This document shows positions 35,425-43,647 of a stretch of 64,000 nucleotides of DNA, piece by piece (the first letter of the stretch is position 1; each line of letters begins with the position of its first letter). Under the pieces are notes generated by a model. It worked only from the letters and a program-made list of their open reading frames with translations. It did no database searches and had not been told where the DNA came from. A program made the translations under genes and the position numbers. Source of the stretch: Bacteroidota bacterium (GTDB taxonomy: Bacteria > Bacteroidota > Bacteroidia > Cytophagales > Cytophagaceae); the NCBI GenBank assembly GCA_023392125.1, contig JAEVZS010000026.1:62001-126000 (forward strand), given 5' to 3'.

Positions 35425-36090
35425 ATGAAAAAAATAATTCCGATACTGACATTCATCCTTCTTTCTCAAACTGGGTTCAGCCAGTACAATGAATATGAAG
35501 CTGCCGAAGTCAGACAGCCTGACGCTGGTGTCAAAACCGTTGTCCGGGTCAATCTATTCGGTTCTATGGCCGGGAGCTTTACCGGCGAGATTGAACGTGT
35601 TATTAATAAGCGTTTTTCTGTACAGCTGGCTGTGGGCTATCGCAGTCTTAATCTTACACCATTCTTTGTAAATACCGATGTGGCTGACCATGTCAGTTTT
35701 TATCAGCGTGGATTTACTTTTGTCCCGCAAATGAAATACTACTGGACCCATTTCTCTAAAAAGCTGAAGAATCCGATGGGCGCCTATATTGCTCCCTATA
35801 TGCGAATCGGTCAATATGACTTTGAGCTGAAAGATGATCTGCTCGATGGCAAATATGATCTGACGTATGATCTTACCGCTATTAGTGGCGGACTTGTTTT
35901 CGGCTTTCAGCTTATTGCAGGAAAACATTTTGCTCTGGATGCCTTTTTCGGTCCGCAGGTAAAGCACAAGAAGGTCAGTAATGAGCGCTGGAGATATCCA
36001 TCTTCTTCTGATGATGGTGTAGTTACATTAAAGAGATCTGTTATGACGTTTGAGCCCAGAGTTGGTCTTACCGCAGGAATTGCATTTTAA
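35425..36090 (+). CDS. Secreted beta-barrel protein, DUF3575-like
   Basis: A 221-residue protein with a signal peptide (about 1-19, ending FSQ) and alternating beta strands, such as VRVNLFGSMAGSFTGEIERV near 40-59 and the C-terminal strand VGLTAGIAF ending in Phe as outer-membrane barrels do. It resembles DUF3575 proteins of Bacteroidetes, of unknown function. ATG at 35425 is preferred to a TTG three codons upstream. It precedes pheS by 39 bases on the same strand and is divergent from ccmB. Confidence 0.8.
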   Translation: MKKIIPILTFILLSQTGFSQYNEYEAAEVRQPDAGVKTVVRVNLFGSMAGSFTGEIERVINKRFSVQLAVGYRSLNLTPFFVNTDVADHVSFYQRGFTFVPQMKYYWTHFSKKLKNPMGAYIAPYMRIGQYDFELKDDLLDGKYDLTYDLTAISGGLVFGFQLIAGKHFALDAFFGPQVKHKKVSNERWRYPSSSDDGVVTLKRSVMTFEPRVGLTAGIAF

Positions 36091-36129
36091 TCACGATAAT
36101 AGTAAAGAAAGATTCGTTCTGATAGATAT

Positions 36130-37155
36130 ATGAAAGAAAAGATAGAAAGAGTCCTGACTGAAGTTGAGGAATTTAGAATAGAAGACAAAGAACAGCTGGA
36201 ACAGTTTCGATTGAAATTTCTGATCAAGAAAAGTGAGCTTAATGAGCTTTTCACAGAACTTCGCAATGTCCCGGCAGAAGACAAGCGAATGGTCGGGGCC
36301 GAACTGAATAATCTTAAAAATACCGCTCAGAATAAATTCAAAGAGGCCTCGGAAGCAATTGAAAATAATACAGACAATGTCACTGCTGACATTCCTGATC
36401 TTACGCTTCCGGTTATACCGAATGAGCTCGGCACAAGACATCCTCTCACTCTGGTCAGAGAACGCATTATTGAGATTTTTTCCCGAATGGGATTCAATCT
36501 GTCAGACGGCCCCGAAATTGAGGATGACTGGCATAACTTCACTGCTCTGAACTTTCCTGAAAATCATCCCGCAAGGGAAATGCAGGACACCTTTTTTCTT
36601 GAGAAAAATCCGGATATCGCCTTAAGGACACACACCTCGTCTATCCAGATAAGGGTAATGGGGAAAAAAAAGCCGCCGATACGCACTCTTGCACCCGGCC
36701 GTGTTTTTCGTAATGAGGCTATCTCGGCAAGAGCTCACTGTGTATTTCACCAGATTGAAGGGTTTTATATTGATGAGAAAGTAAGTTTTGCAGATCTTAA
36801 GCAGACCCTATATCACTTTGCCAAAGAACTATTTGGCGAAGATACTAAAATCCGTTTCAGACCTTCGTTTTTTCCGTTTACAGAACCAAGTGCGGAGATA
36901 GACATAAGCTGTCTGCTTTGTAAAGGAAAGGGCTGCACAGTTTGTAAACACAGCGGCTGGGTAGAAATCGGCGGTTCCGGTATGATTGATCCCAATGTGA
37001 TGGAAAACTGTGGCATTGACTCCCGGAAATATTCAGGTTTTGCATTCGGAATGGGAGTTGAGAGAATTACTATGCTAAAATACCAGATCAAAGATCTTCG
37101 TCTGTTTACCGAAAACGATGTTCGCTTCCTGAAACAGTTCAGGCATGTAATGTAA
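36130..37155 (+). CDS. pheS: Phenylalanine-tRNA ligase alpha subunit
   Basis: A 341-residue PheS, which charges tRNA-Phe with PheT. It has the N-terminal coiled coil (about 1-85), HPLTLVRERIIEIFSRMGF near 104-122, class II motif 2 near RVFRNEAISARAHCVFHQIEG, and motif 3 GFAFGMGVERITMLKY near 308-323. A Cys-rich stretch CLLCKGKGCTVCKHSGW near 260-276 is a known feature of many PheS proteins. pheT is not in the window. Confidence 0.97.
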   Translation: MKEKIERVLTEVEEFRIEDKEQLEQFRLKFLIKKSELNELFTELRNVPAEDKRMVGAELNNLKNTAQNKFKEASEAIENNTDNVTADIPDLTLPVIPNELGTRHPLTLVRERIIEIFSRMGFNLSDGPEIEDDWHNFTALNFPENHPAREMQDTFFLEKNPDIALRTHTSSIQIRVMGKKKPPIRTLAPGRVFRNEAISARAHCVFHQIEGFYIDEKVSFADLKQTLYHFAKELFGEDTKIRFRPSFFPFTEPSAEIDISCLLCKGKGCTVCKHSGWVEIGGSGMIDPNVMENCGIDSRKYSGFAFGMGVERITMLKYQIKDLRLFTENDVRFLKQFRHVM

Positions 37156-37180
37156 CGGTTTCCAGCGCTTATTTATCTTA

Positions 37181-37222
37181 TAAATAAAAAAGACTGTTCC
37201 CAATGACAGTCTTTTTTATTTA
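37181..37222. terminator. Bidirectional intrinsic terminator between pheS and moxR
   Basis: A perfect 17-bp inverted repeat (arms 37181-37197 and 37206-37222, core AAAAAAGACTGT / ACAGTCTTTTTT) with an 8-base loop. T-runs follow the GC core on both strands, so it should stop pheS transcripts from the left and moxR-operon transcripts from the right. Confidence 0.93.
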
Positions 37223-37244
37223 CATTCCAGCCAATGCCAGACTG

Positions 37245-38210
37245 CTACAGTATATCTTTTATAATCTGCTCTACACTAACCCCTTCTGCTTCAGCCCTGA
37301 AATTCCGCACAATACGATGGCGTAGAATCGCCAGCGCCACATCCTTTACATCCTCTTTGTCCGGTGAATATTTACCTTTGAGTAAGGCATTGCATTTGGC
37401 TCCCAGTACAAGATATTGAGAAGCTCTGGGTCCGGCCCCCCATTCCAGATACTGGTTCGCCATTTCCGAAGCTTTTTCCATTCCTGGCCGTGTTTTGTGT
37501 ACCAGTTCCACCGCATACTCAACTACGTTATCCGCTACCGGAACCTTTCTCACCAGGTCCTGAAAATAGATAATGTCAGAGGCGCTCATTACAGGCTTAA
37601 TATCCTGTTGCAAACCGGAAGTTGTATTCTTCACTACCTCTACTTCTGACTGAAAAGACGGATAGCTGAGCTGCAAATTGAACATAAAACGATCCAGCTG
37701 AGCCTCCGGTAACGGATATGTCCCCTCCTGCTCGATCGGATTTTGGGTTGCCAGCACAAAAAAAGGTCTATCAAGCTGATATATATGACCTGCTATTGTG
37801 ACCGAATATTCCTGCATGCTTTCTAGCAGCGCTGCCTGAGTTTTAGGCGGAGTTCTGTTGATTTCATCCGCAAGTACAATATTGGCAAAGATAGGTCCCT
37901 TAACAAATTTAAAATTTCTGTTTACATCCAGTGTTTCAGAACCAAGAATATCTGAGGGCATAAGATCCGGGGTAAACTGAATACGTTTGAAATTCAGATC
38001 GAGGACTCTAGAAATCGTATTGATTAACAAGGTTTTGGCCAGTCCGGGCACTCCCACAAGCAAACAGTGTCCCTGACAAAAAATTGCGGTAAGCACCAAT
38101 CTGACAGCTTCATCCTGACCAATAATTACTTTAGATATTTCTTTGGTAACTCTGGCATAGACTTCTTTCAATGCATCAGCAGCCTCTACCTCATTCTGAA
38201 ATTTTTCCAT
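37245..38210 (-). CDS. MoxR-family AAA+ ATPase
   Basis: A 321-residue MoxR ATPase. Walker A reads GVPGLAKT near 53-60, Walker B VLADEINRTPPKTQAALLE near 113-131, sensor 1 ATQNPIEQEGTYPLPEAQLD near 155-174, and the C-terminal lid carries GPRAS. MoxR proteins act as chaperones in assembly or maturation, often with von Willebrand A proteins. No such partner is adjacent here. The start overlaps the SurA stop as TAATG, so it is coupled to the periplasmic folding genes. A second MoxR lies at 48635. Confidence 0.92.
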   Translation of the reverse strand: MEKFQNEVEAADALKEVYARVTKEISKVIIGQDEAVRLVLTAIFCQGHCLLVGVPGLAKTLLINTISRVLDLNFKRIQFTPDLMPSDILGSETLDVNRNFKFVKGPIFANIVLADEINRTPPKTQAALLESMQEYSVTIAGHIYQLDRPFFVLATQNPIEQEGTYPLPEAQLDRFMFNLQLSYPSFQSEVEVVKNTTSGLQQDIKPVMSASDIIYFQDLVRKVPVADNVVEYAVELVHKTRPGMEKASEMANQYLEWGAGPRASQYLVLGAKCNALLKGKYSPDKEDVKDVALAILRHRIVRNFRAEAEGVSVEQIIKDIL

Positions 38211-39544
38211 TATGGTGTCATTAAAATATTACATTCATTATACTCTTCATCGATATGAATATAAACCTGATCTTTCGTTTTATCAAACCATTCATTCAGA
38301 GCTTTGTTCTTTTTATGATCCAGAGCTGCGCTGTATATTTCCTGATAATCATCTTTCAGATTTGCAACATGTGGCGGCACTTTTGATTTCAGATAAAGTA
38401 TGCGCATGGATTCTGTTCCATCCTCTTTTTTGAAAATCACAGGTTGTGAAATCTGGCCTACCTGCATGGTATCCATGGTAAAAAACAGTACAGGATCCAG
38501 CTCATCCACAGATATTCTGTAGCTTCCGCCTTCGGATGTAAAGAACCCGCCATTGTTTTTGGTAGTTTTATCATCAGAAAACTTATTGGCAGCATTGGAA
38601 AAAGTAATGCTGTCTTTCACAATAAGTGTTCGAATGCTGTCAAGGAATTGCCCGGTATAGCCAAAATCCTTTTTAGAGGACTTGGGCTTAACAAGAATAT
38701 GTCTGGTACTATATTCATTGGCCCGCCGGTCTATTAATTGAATAAGATGATAGCCATATTCCGATTCAACAATATCAGAAAACTCTCCGGGTTTCAGTTT
38801 CAGTGCAGCAGCTTCATAGGGCGGCACCAGCTCTCCTTTTTTGAAATACCCCAGTTCACCGCAGCTTTTTCTGGATCCGGGATCCTCGGAATATTCTGCT
38901 GCATAGCGGCAAAAATCCGCACTGTCCTTGATACGGTTTTTAATAGATTTGAGAAGGTCGATTGCTTCCAGTTTTTCCTTTTTTCCGACTTCGGGATCTT
39001 TAACAATCTGTCCGATTTCTATGGATGTTGAAAAATAAGGCAAGCTATCTTCCGGTATGGAGCTAAAAAAACGCTTAACTTCTCCGGGAGTAACTTTTAT
39101 TCCTGATACAATCTGTTCCTGCATTTTCTGGGTAATAAGCTGCTCTTCGAGGGAAGATCTGAGATCGTCTTTTAATTCATCAATGCTTTTTTTGTAAATG
39201 GCCTGCAACTTGTCAGCTCCTCCGGCCATACGGATAAAGTAATCCATTCGTTGCTCCAATTGAGCCTGCAGAACCTCATATTCGATTGTTACTGAATCTA
39301 TTTCAGCTTTGGCCAGCATAAATTTATTGATCAGCAGTGACTCTACAATCTGACATTTCAGCTGACTTTCATCTACTTTCTGATTAGCCGGCAACTGGGA
39401 CAGATATTGGATATATGCCATATCAATTTCAGACTTCAACAGTATCTGATTGTCAACTTTGGCTACTATCTTATCAACTAACTGGGCATTAAGTACCTTT
39501 GTAAAAAGAAGGACTAAAAATATAACACTAAAAAATTTCGACAT
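38210..39544 (-). CDS. surA: SurA-like periplasmic chaperone / peptidyl-prolyl isomerase
   Basis: A 444-residue periplasmic protein starting at the ATG at 39544, which begins a good signal peptide (MSKFFSVIFLVLL, cleavage near 20). A SurA N-terminal domain follows, with VDKIVAKVDNQILLKSEID. Two parvulin domains come next, the first with GELGYFKKGELVPPYEAAAL and GYHLIQL, the second with STRHILVKPK. SurA-type proteins escort outer-membrane barrels across the periplasm. Its first 17 bases overlap the preceding gene. Confidence 0.9.
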   Translation of the reverse strand: MSKFFSVIFLVLLFTKVLNAQLVDKIVAKVDNQILLKSEIDMAYIQYLSQLPANQKVDESQLKCQIVESLLINKFMLAKAEIDSVTIEYEVLQAQLEQRMDYFIRMAGGADKLQAIYKKSIDELKDDLRSSLEEQLITQKMQEQIVSGIKVTPGEVKRFFSSIPEDSLPYFSTSIEIGQIVKDPEVGKKEKLEAIDLLKSIKNRIKDSADFCRYAAEYSEDPGSRKSCGELGYFKKGELVPPYEAAALKLKPGEFSDIVESEYGYHLIQLIDRRANEYSTRHILVKPKSSKKDFGYTGQFLDSIRTLIVKDSITFSNAANKFSDDKTTKNNGGFFTSEGGSYRISVDELDPVLFFTMDTMQVGQISQPVIFKKEDGTESMRILYLKSKVPPHVANLKDDYQEIYSAALDHKKNKALNEWFDKTKDQVYIHIDEEYNECNILMTP

Positions 39545-40400
39545 CCCCGGATTCTCTAGCTTCATCGTACATTTTATTTTCAAGTTGTTTAATGGCTTTA
39601 AGCTGCTTTTGACGAACTATTATATTACTAATATCAGATTTTATATAGTCGAGAGGAATCGCGTTTCCTTTTTCAACTTTATCGGCTATGTATACAAGAT
39701 ACAAATATTCACTATCTGATTTTTCAAGAAACGTCTTCCTGGCAATACTTTTTTCCTGGCCTCTGAAAGCGCTTTCTTCATGCAGAATCTGTTCGGAAAA
39801 CCAGGTATTCAGCAAGTACTTTTTAGCATATCTCACACAAAAAGATTTAACTTCCTGCTCCGATGTGCCGTTTACGATATTTTCCCGTATATTTTTTACA
39901 CCGGGCGTATTGAGGGGTACTTTTATAAAAAAACCTTTATACAAAATCTCCTCACTTTCATAGTTATGTGTCTCGGAAGCATAAAAATCCAGAAGTTCTT
40001 CTTCTTCAGGAACCAGAGCAGCAAGCTCGTTGATATACGCCTCTTTGTACTTCTGGACGATCAGAAAGTTTGTATATTCTTCAACTCTTGCCTGAATTTC
40101 CGGATCATCCGGACCGATTTCAGACTGAGCCTTCTGCAGAAGCAGCTGTTTTCTCACCCAGGACTCCACATACGAAGCAATAAGCCGGGAACTATCGTTT
40201 CCGGCTCCTGTCTGACAATAAGCAGGCAGATCATTATAATATAATACAGTCTTGTTAACCCTGGCTAAAGGTCTGTTGCTGTTTTCCGTATAGTCATCTT
40301 CCTTTTTGAGAAAATTGCAGGAAGCAACGGCAGCAAGAAGCAGCAGAGCTACAAGCCGGAGAGTAAACCCGGATATATTACTTTTTAACAAACTTATCAA
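39528..40400 (-). CDS. SurA-related lipoprotein lacking a recognisable isomerase domain
   Basis: A 290-residue lipoprotein (lipobox AVASC near residues 24-28, with LKKEDD just after the Cys). A SurA-like opening follows (PLARVNKTVLYYNDLP) and then long helices with VESWVRKQLLLQKA and EYTNFLIVQKYKEAYINEL, typical of the SurA/PpiD chaperone module. No parvulin signature is visible between residues 140 and 250, so it is probably a pure chaperone. There is no ATG; the start is a TTG (40400 or 40391) overlapping the end of the upstream gene by 23 bases. Confidence 0.82.
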   Translation of the reverse strand: MISLLKSNISGFTLRLVALLLLAAVASCNFLKKEDDYTENSNRPLARVNKTVLYYNDLPAYCQTGAGNDSSRLIASYVESWVRKQLLLQKAQSEIGPDDPEIQARVEEYTNFLIVQKYKEAYINELAALVPEEEELLDFYASETHNYESEEILYKGFFIKVPLNTPGVKNIRENIVNGTSEQEVKSFCVRYAKKYLLNTWFSEQILHEESAFRGQEKSIARKTFLEKSDSEYLYLVYIADKVEKGNAIPLDYIKSDISNIIVRQKQLKAIKQLENKMYDEARESGDVEIF

Positions 40401-42651
40401 TCGACTTTTGGTCTATTTCTACTGCATATTTGGTTTTCAGCTCCCTGATCCATTCTTTTTCCAGATGCTCCTGATAATCCGATATCACAATTCCTCTGGT
40501 TTCATCAAGCAACTTAGCTCGCGGGGCTTCTACCTCTTTGATTACAACAAGATAATAACGTCCGTCTTTTTTCAGTGAATAAGATCCATTATCCCATTTT
40601 ACCAAATCAAGTATTTCATTTTCTCCTTTCTGGAAAAATCCCTCAGAAACCTGAAGTGTCAACGGCGCATCTTTGTTAAACGATTTTTCCAGAGCTTTTG
40701 CGGACATTGACATCAGCTCAAAAGAGACTTTTCTGTCTGCATTGGTTTCTTTGCCTTTGGAAACCGGCTTGGTAATATTTCCAAACACAATTTTAACAGA
40801 ATCAATATCCTTTTCTTTCAGATATTGACGAACCCTGGCCATTCTTTTGCTTACGAGATCCAGGCTTTCTTTTTGTGAGGCATTACCGGAAAGCTTCACG
40901 ACAAGGTCTTTTTTGGATTTCAGGTACGGAACCAGCTTAGCCAGCCTTACCAGATTCTCCCCGGACAGACTATCAGAATTTTCTTCAAACTGAAGTGCCT
41001 CCGGCTCGGGTTCGTATGCAGGATAGAGATTATTCTTTACCAGTTCCTGAATTTTTGCAAACGATACACTATCCGCGACATTGAATACAATTGCGTTCGC
41101 TCTTTCCTTCCACTGATAGTTTTGTCTGTTTTGTTCAAAAAAGCTTCTAAGTCCTGCAGTATCCTTGATTGCTTTGGACCATACTCTTTCATCCATCAGC
41201 TGAAACAGCAGAATTCCATCTCTGTACTCTTTTACGAGCATTCTGTAATCTTCATGCTTGTCCGCCAGATGGTCTTCTTCATAGGCTATAACCGACTCAT
41301 TTTTGTATATGGTATACATATTCTGCATATGGGCCTTTGGTGAGCTGCCGGCCGATCCTTTTTGCGTTGCTGCAAAGTTTACAAAGTCAGCCTGAGAGTA
41401 TTTCCTGTTACCAATGGTAAATAAAATATTCTTTGTGTCTGACAGAGTCGTATTGCCAACCCAGCCACCTTCTGCAAAAGAAGAATCGGCAAGTGCCAGC
41501 ATTTTTTCTACAGCACCGGTATTCTCCTTAAACTTGTTTTCAGCCATAAGACGGGATACCAGTTTCTTTTTATTTGTTTCAGAACGGTCTCTGGCTACTT
41601 TTGAACGAATCCCAGCCTCCAGAGACTCAAAATCCTCCAGTCCTTTTCTTTCAAGAAGCTTTATTATATGCCAGCCATAAGGTGTCTGTACAGGATCAGT
41701 AATTGCTCCCGGCTCATTTAGAGCAAAGGCTGCTTCTTCAAAGCTAGGGATCATTCTTCCGGTTCCGAACCACTGCAGCTCTCCGCCTTTATCCCGGCTG
41801 TTTACATCATCAGAAAATTGTTTTACCAGAGCATCCCAGTTTTCACCTGCCCTGATCTTATTATAAAGCTCTGTTATCTTTTCTTTAGCTGCCTGAAGAT
41901 CGCTTTCCGGCATTCCTTCAGCAGCTCTGACCATAAGATGGGCAACTCTGACCTGCCCCTGAGAAGGGCGACGGTCATGCACCTGCAGGATATGATATCC
42001 GAAACGGGTACGTACAGGCTCGGATACACCTCCTTTTGGTGTGGCATAGGCAGCATCTTCAAACGGATAAACCATCTGAAGCGCAGTAAAATACCCAAGA
42101 TGCCCCGCATTACTTTTTGCAGAAGGGTCTTCAGACAATTCACTGGCAAGTTTGGCAAAGTCTTCACCTTTTACCACTCTTGAGCGGATCCCGCTGATTT
42201 TTTGCAAGGCTGCCAGTGTATCCTCAGGTGCAGCGTCCGGCTTTACGGTGATAAGTATGTGCGAAGCGCTTACCTCTTCTTTCAGGCGCTCATACGCTTG
42301 TTTTGTATATTCATCTACCAGCTGTTTTTCATTGAAATAAGGCTGGGCAAGTTGTTTCTTATATCCATCCAGCTCCTGTCTGAAAGCAGAAAGCGTATCA
42401 AGACCAAGCGCTTCCGCTTCTTTAACCTTCAGTCTGAAATTAGTGTACAGGCGCAAATATTCATCGACACTCTCTCTGGAGTATGCATTCGCAGAGTTCG
42501 AATTATTTTTGTTATACACATAATTAAACTCATTGGCGTAAATCGGATCGCTCCCGACTCTTCCAATTACATCAGAAGTTGTCTTGGTAGACGTGCAGCT
42601 CCATAATCCTGTTAATAGCAGAGAACCGGCTAAAATTGAAATCTTTTTCAT
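40378..42651 (-). CDS. PpiD-like lipoprotein with two parvulin domains
   Basis: A 757-residue protein starting at ATG 42651, with a lipoprotein signal (lipobox GLWSC). A SurA-N-like region is followed by two tandem PpiC domains, at about residues 125-225 (SASHILITVK, GHLGYFTALQMVYPFEDAAY, GYHILQV) and 230-335 (RVAHLMVRA, GGELQWFGTGRMIPSFEEAA, GWHIIKL). A long C-terminal part of unknown role carries a segment that could resemble an OmpA-like or helical chaperone region (about 530-650). It leads three overlapping folding-factor genes and moxR. Confidence 0.88.
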   Translation of the reverse strand: MKKISILAGSLLLTGLWSCTSTKTTSDVIGRVGSDPIYANEFNYVYNKNNSNSANAYSRESVDEYLRLYTNFRLKVKEAEALGLDTLSAFRQELDGYKKQLAQPYFNEKQLVDEYTKQAYERLKEEVSASHILITVKPDAAPEDTLAALQKISGIRSRVVKGEDFAKLASELSEDPSAKSNAGHLGYFTALQMVYPFEDAAYATPKGGVSEPVRTRFGYHILQVHDRRPSQGQVRVAHLMVRAAEGMPESDLQAAKEKITELYNKIRAGENWDALVKQFSDDVNSRDKGGELQWFGTGRMIPSFEEAAFALNEPGAITDPVQTPYGWHIIKLLERKGLEDFESLEAGIRSKVARDRSETNKKKLVSRLMAENKFKENTGAVEKMLALADSSFAEGGWVGNTTLSDTKNILFTIGNRKYSQADFVNFAATQKGSAGSSPKAHMQNMYTIYKNESVIAYEEDHLADKHEDYRMLVKEYRDGILLFQLMDERVWSKAIKDTAGLRSFFEQNRQNYQWKERANAIVFNVADSVSFAKIQELVKNNLYPAYEPEPEALQFEENSDSLSGENLVRLAKLVPYLKSKKDLVVKLSGNASQKESLDLVSKRMARVRQYLKEKDIDSVKIVFGNITKPVSKGKETNADRKVSFELMSMSAKALEKSFNKDAPLTLQVSEGFFQKGENEILDLVKWDNGSYSLKKDGRYYLVVIKEVEAPRAKLLDETRGIVISDYQEHLEKEWIRELKTKYAVEIDQKSIDKFVKK

Positions 42652-42764
42652 AATTTCATTAAAAAACAATGTTGATTCATTACAAACCGCAATTTTAACG
42701 AAAAAATCCGAGGCAGATTATAATTCGGGGAAATTTAAAAGAAAAAAACGCGGGATAACGGAAA

Positions 42765-43172
42765 TCAGATTTTCTTATACAGACGATAAACTGTCTTGTT
42801 ATTCTCATTCCGGAGCTCTATTGAGTCCATGATTCGTCTGACAAGCATAAGGCCAAGACCGCCTTTTCGTTTTTCGTTGACAATGGTCGAGATATCCGGC
42901 TCGGCAATAGAAGAAGGGTCAAAAGGCTTGCCGGTATCAAGCACCTCAAACAAAAAAGCATCCTTAAGAGCCTGGAAACGGATTTCCAGCTCCTTGGTAG
43001 CATCCTTACCATGCGAATGAATGATAAGATTGGCACAGATTTCATCAACAGCGAGGATCATAAGGCCTGCCTGTTCTTCCGAAACGGCACAGGCCTTCAG
43101 CTCGCGGTCGAGAAAATCCCTGACTTCTTTCAGCTTATCAATATTACACTCTATTTTCAGGCTTTTGTTCAT
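42765..43172 (-). CDS. Anti-sigma-factor-type serine kinase (RsbW-like ATPase)
   Basis: A 135-residue GHKL ATPase starting at ATG 43172. It has the N box DEICANLIIHSHGK near 40-53, G1 box LDTGKPFDP near 80-88 and G2 box KGGLGLMLVRRI near 105-116. RsbW-type kinases bind and phosphorylate a STAS antagonist and hold a sigma factor or other target. Its start lies inside the STAS gene (29-base overlap), and a SpoIIE-type phosphatase is next upstream, so this is a full partner-switching set. The controlled sigma factor is not in the window. Confidence 0.9.
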   Translation of the reverse strand: MNKSLKIECNIDKLKEVRDFLDRELKACAVSEEQAGLMILAVDEICANLIIHSHGKDATKELEIRFQALKDAFLFEVLDTGKPFDPSSIAEPDISTIVNEKRKGGLGLMLVRRIMDSIELRNENNKTVYRLYKKI

Positions 43173-43503
43173 TAGCGTTCGCTTTTGCCGCTTCTTTGCT
43201 ATCAACAATTTTTATTAGTTCATCAAGTCCCAGAATCTGAAATACTTTCCTGACTTTTGCATTGAGATCAAACAGTACCAGAGCTATCTGCTTTGTCTCA
43301 AACTCCTGCAGATATGACATAAAAACGCCTAATCCCGCAGAAGATATATAATTCAGATCTTTACAATCCACTAATATTTTTTTCTCATCGTTTGCTACAG
43401 CAATTGCTATAGCTTTGTCCAGCTGAATACAGGAACTGGCATCCAGGTCTCCTGAGAGTTCCATAAAATAATATTCAGTCTCATGGTACGTATTAAGTTC
43501 CAT
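43144..43503 (-). CDS. STAS-domain anti-sigma factor antagonist (SpoIIAA/RsbV-like)
   Basis: A 119-residue STAS protein. The phosphoacceptor Ser is expected at Ser55 in LNYISSAGLGVF; the usual Asp before it is Ser54. An acidic, Ala/Glu/Asn-rich tail (about 100-119) is longer than in SpoIIAA. Phosphorylation by the RsbW-like kinase should free or bind the partner, and the SpoIIE-like phosphatase would reverse it. It overlaps the kinase gene by 29 bases. Confidence 0.92.
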   Translation of the reverse strand: MELNTYHETEYYFMELSGDLDASSCIQLDKAIAIAVANDEKKILVDCKDLNYISSAGLGVFMSYLQEFETKQIALVLFDLNAKVRKVFQILGLDELIKIVDSKEAAKANANEQKPENRV

Positions 43504-43647
43504 TGGGTTTGGGTTTAAAATAAATAATAGTTAAGAAATTGCTAAATATCGGAAAAGTATAAAAAGATCAAATTATTTTTATAATTGTTTTTTTAAAATT
43601 TTCATGCATTCAACAAACCTGATCTCAGAGGATCAATAATCAACCGG

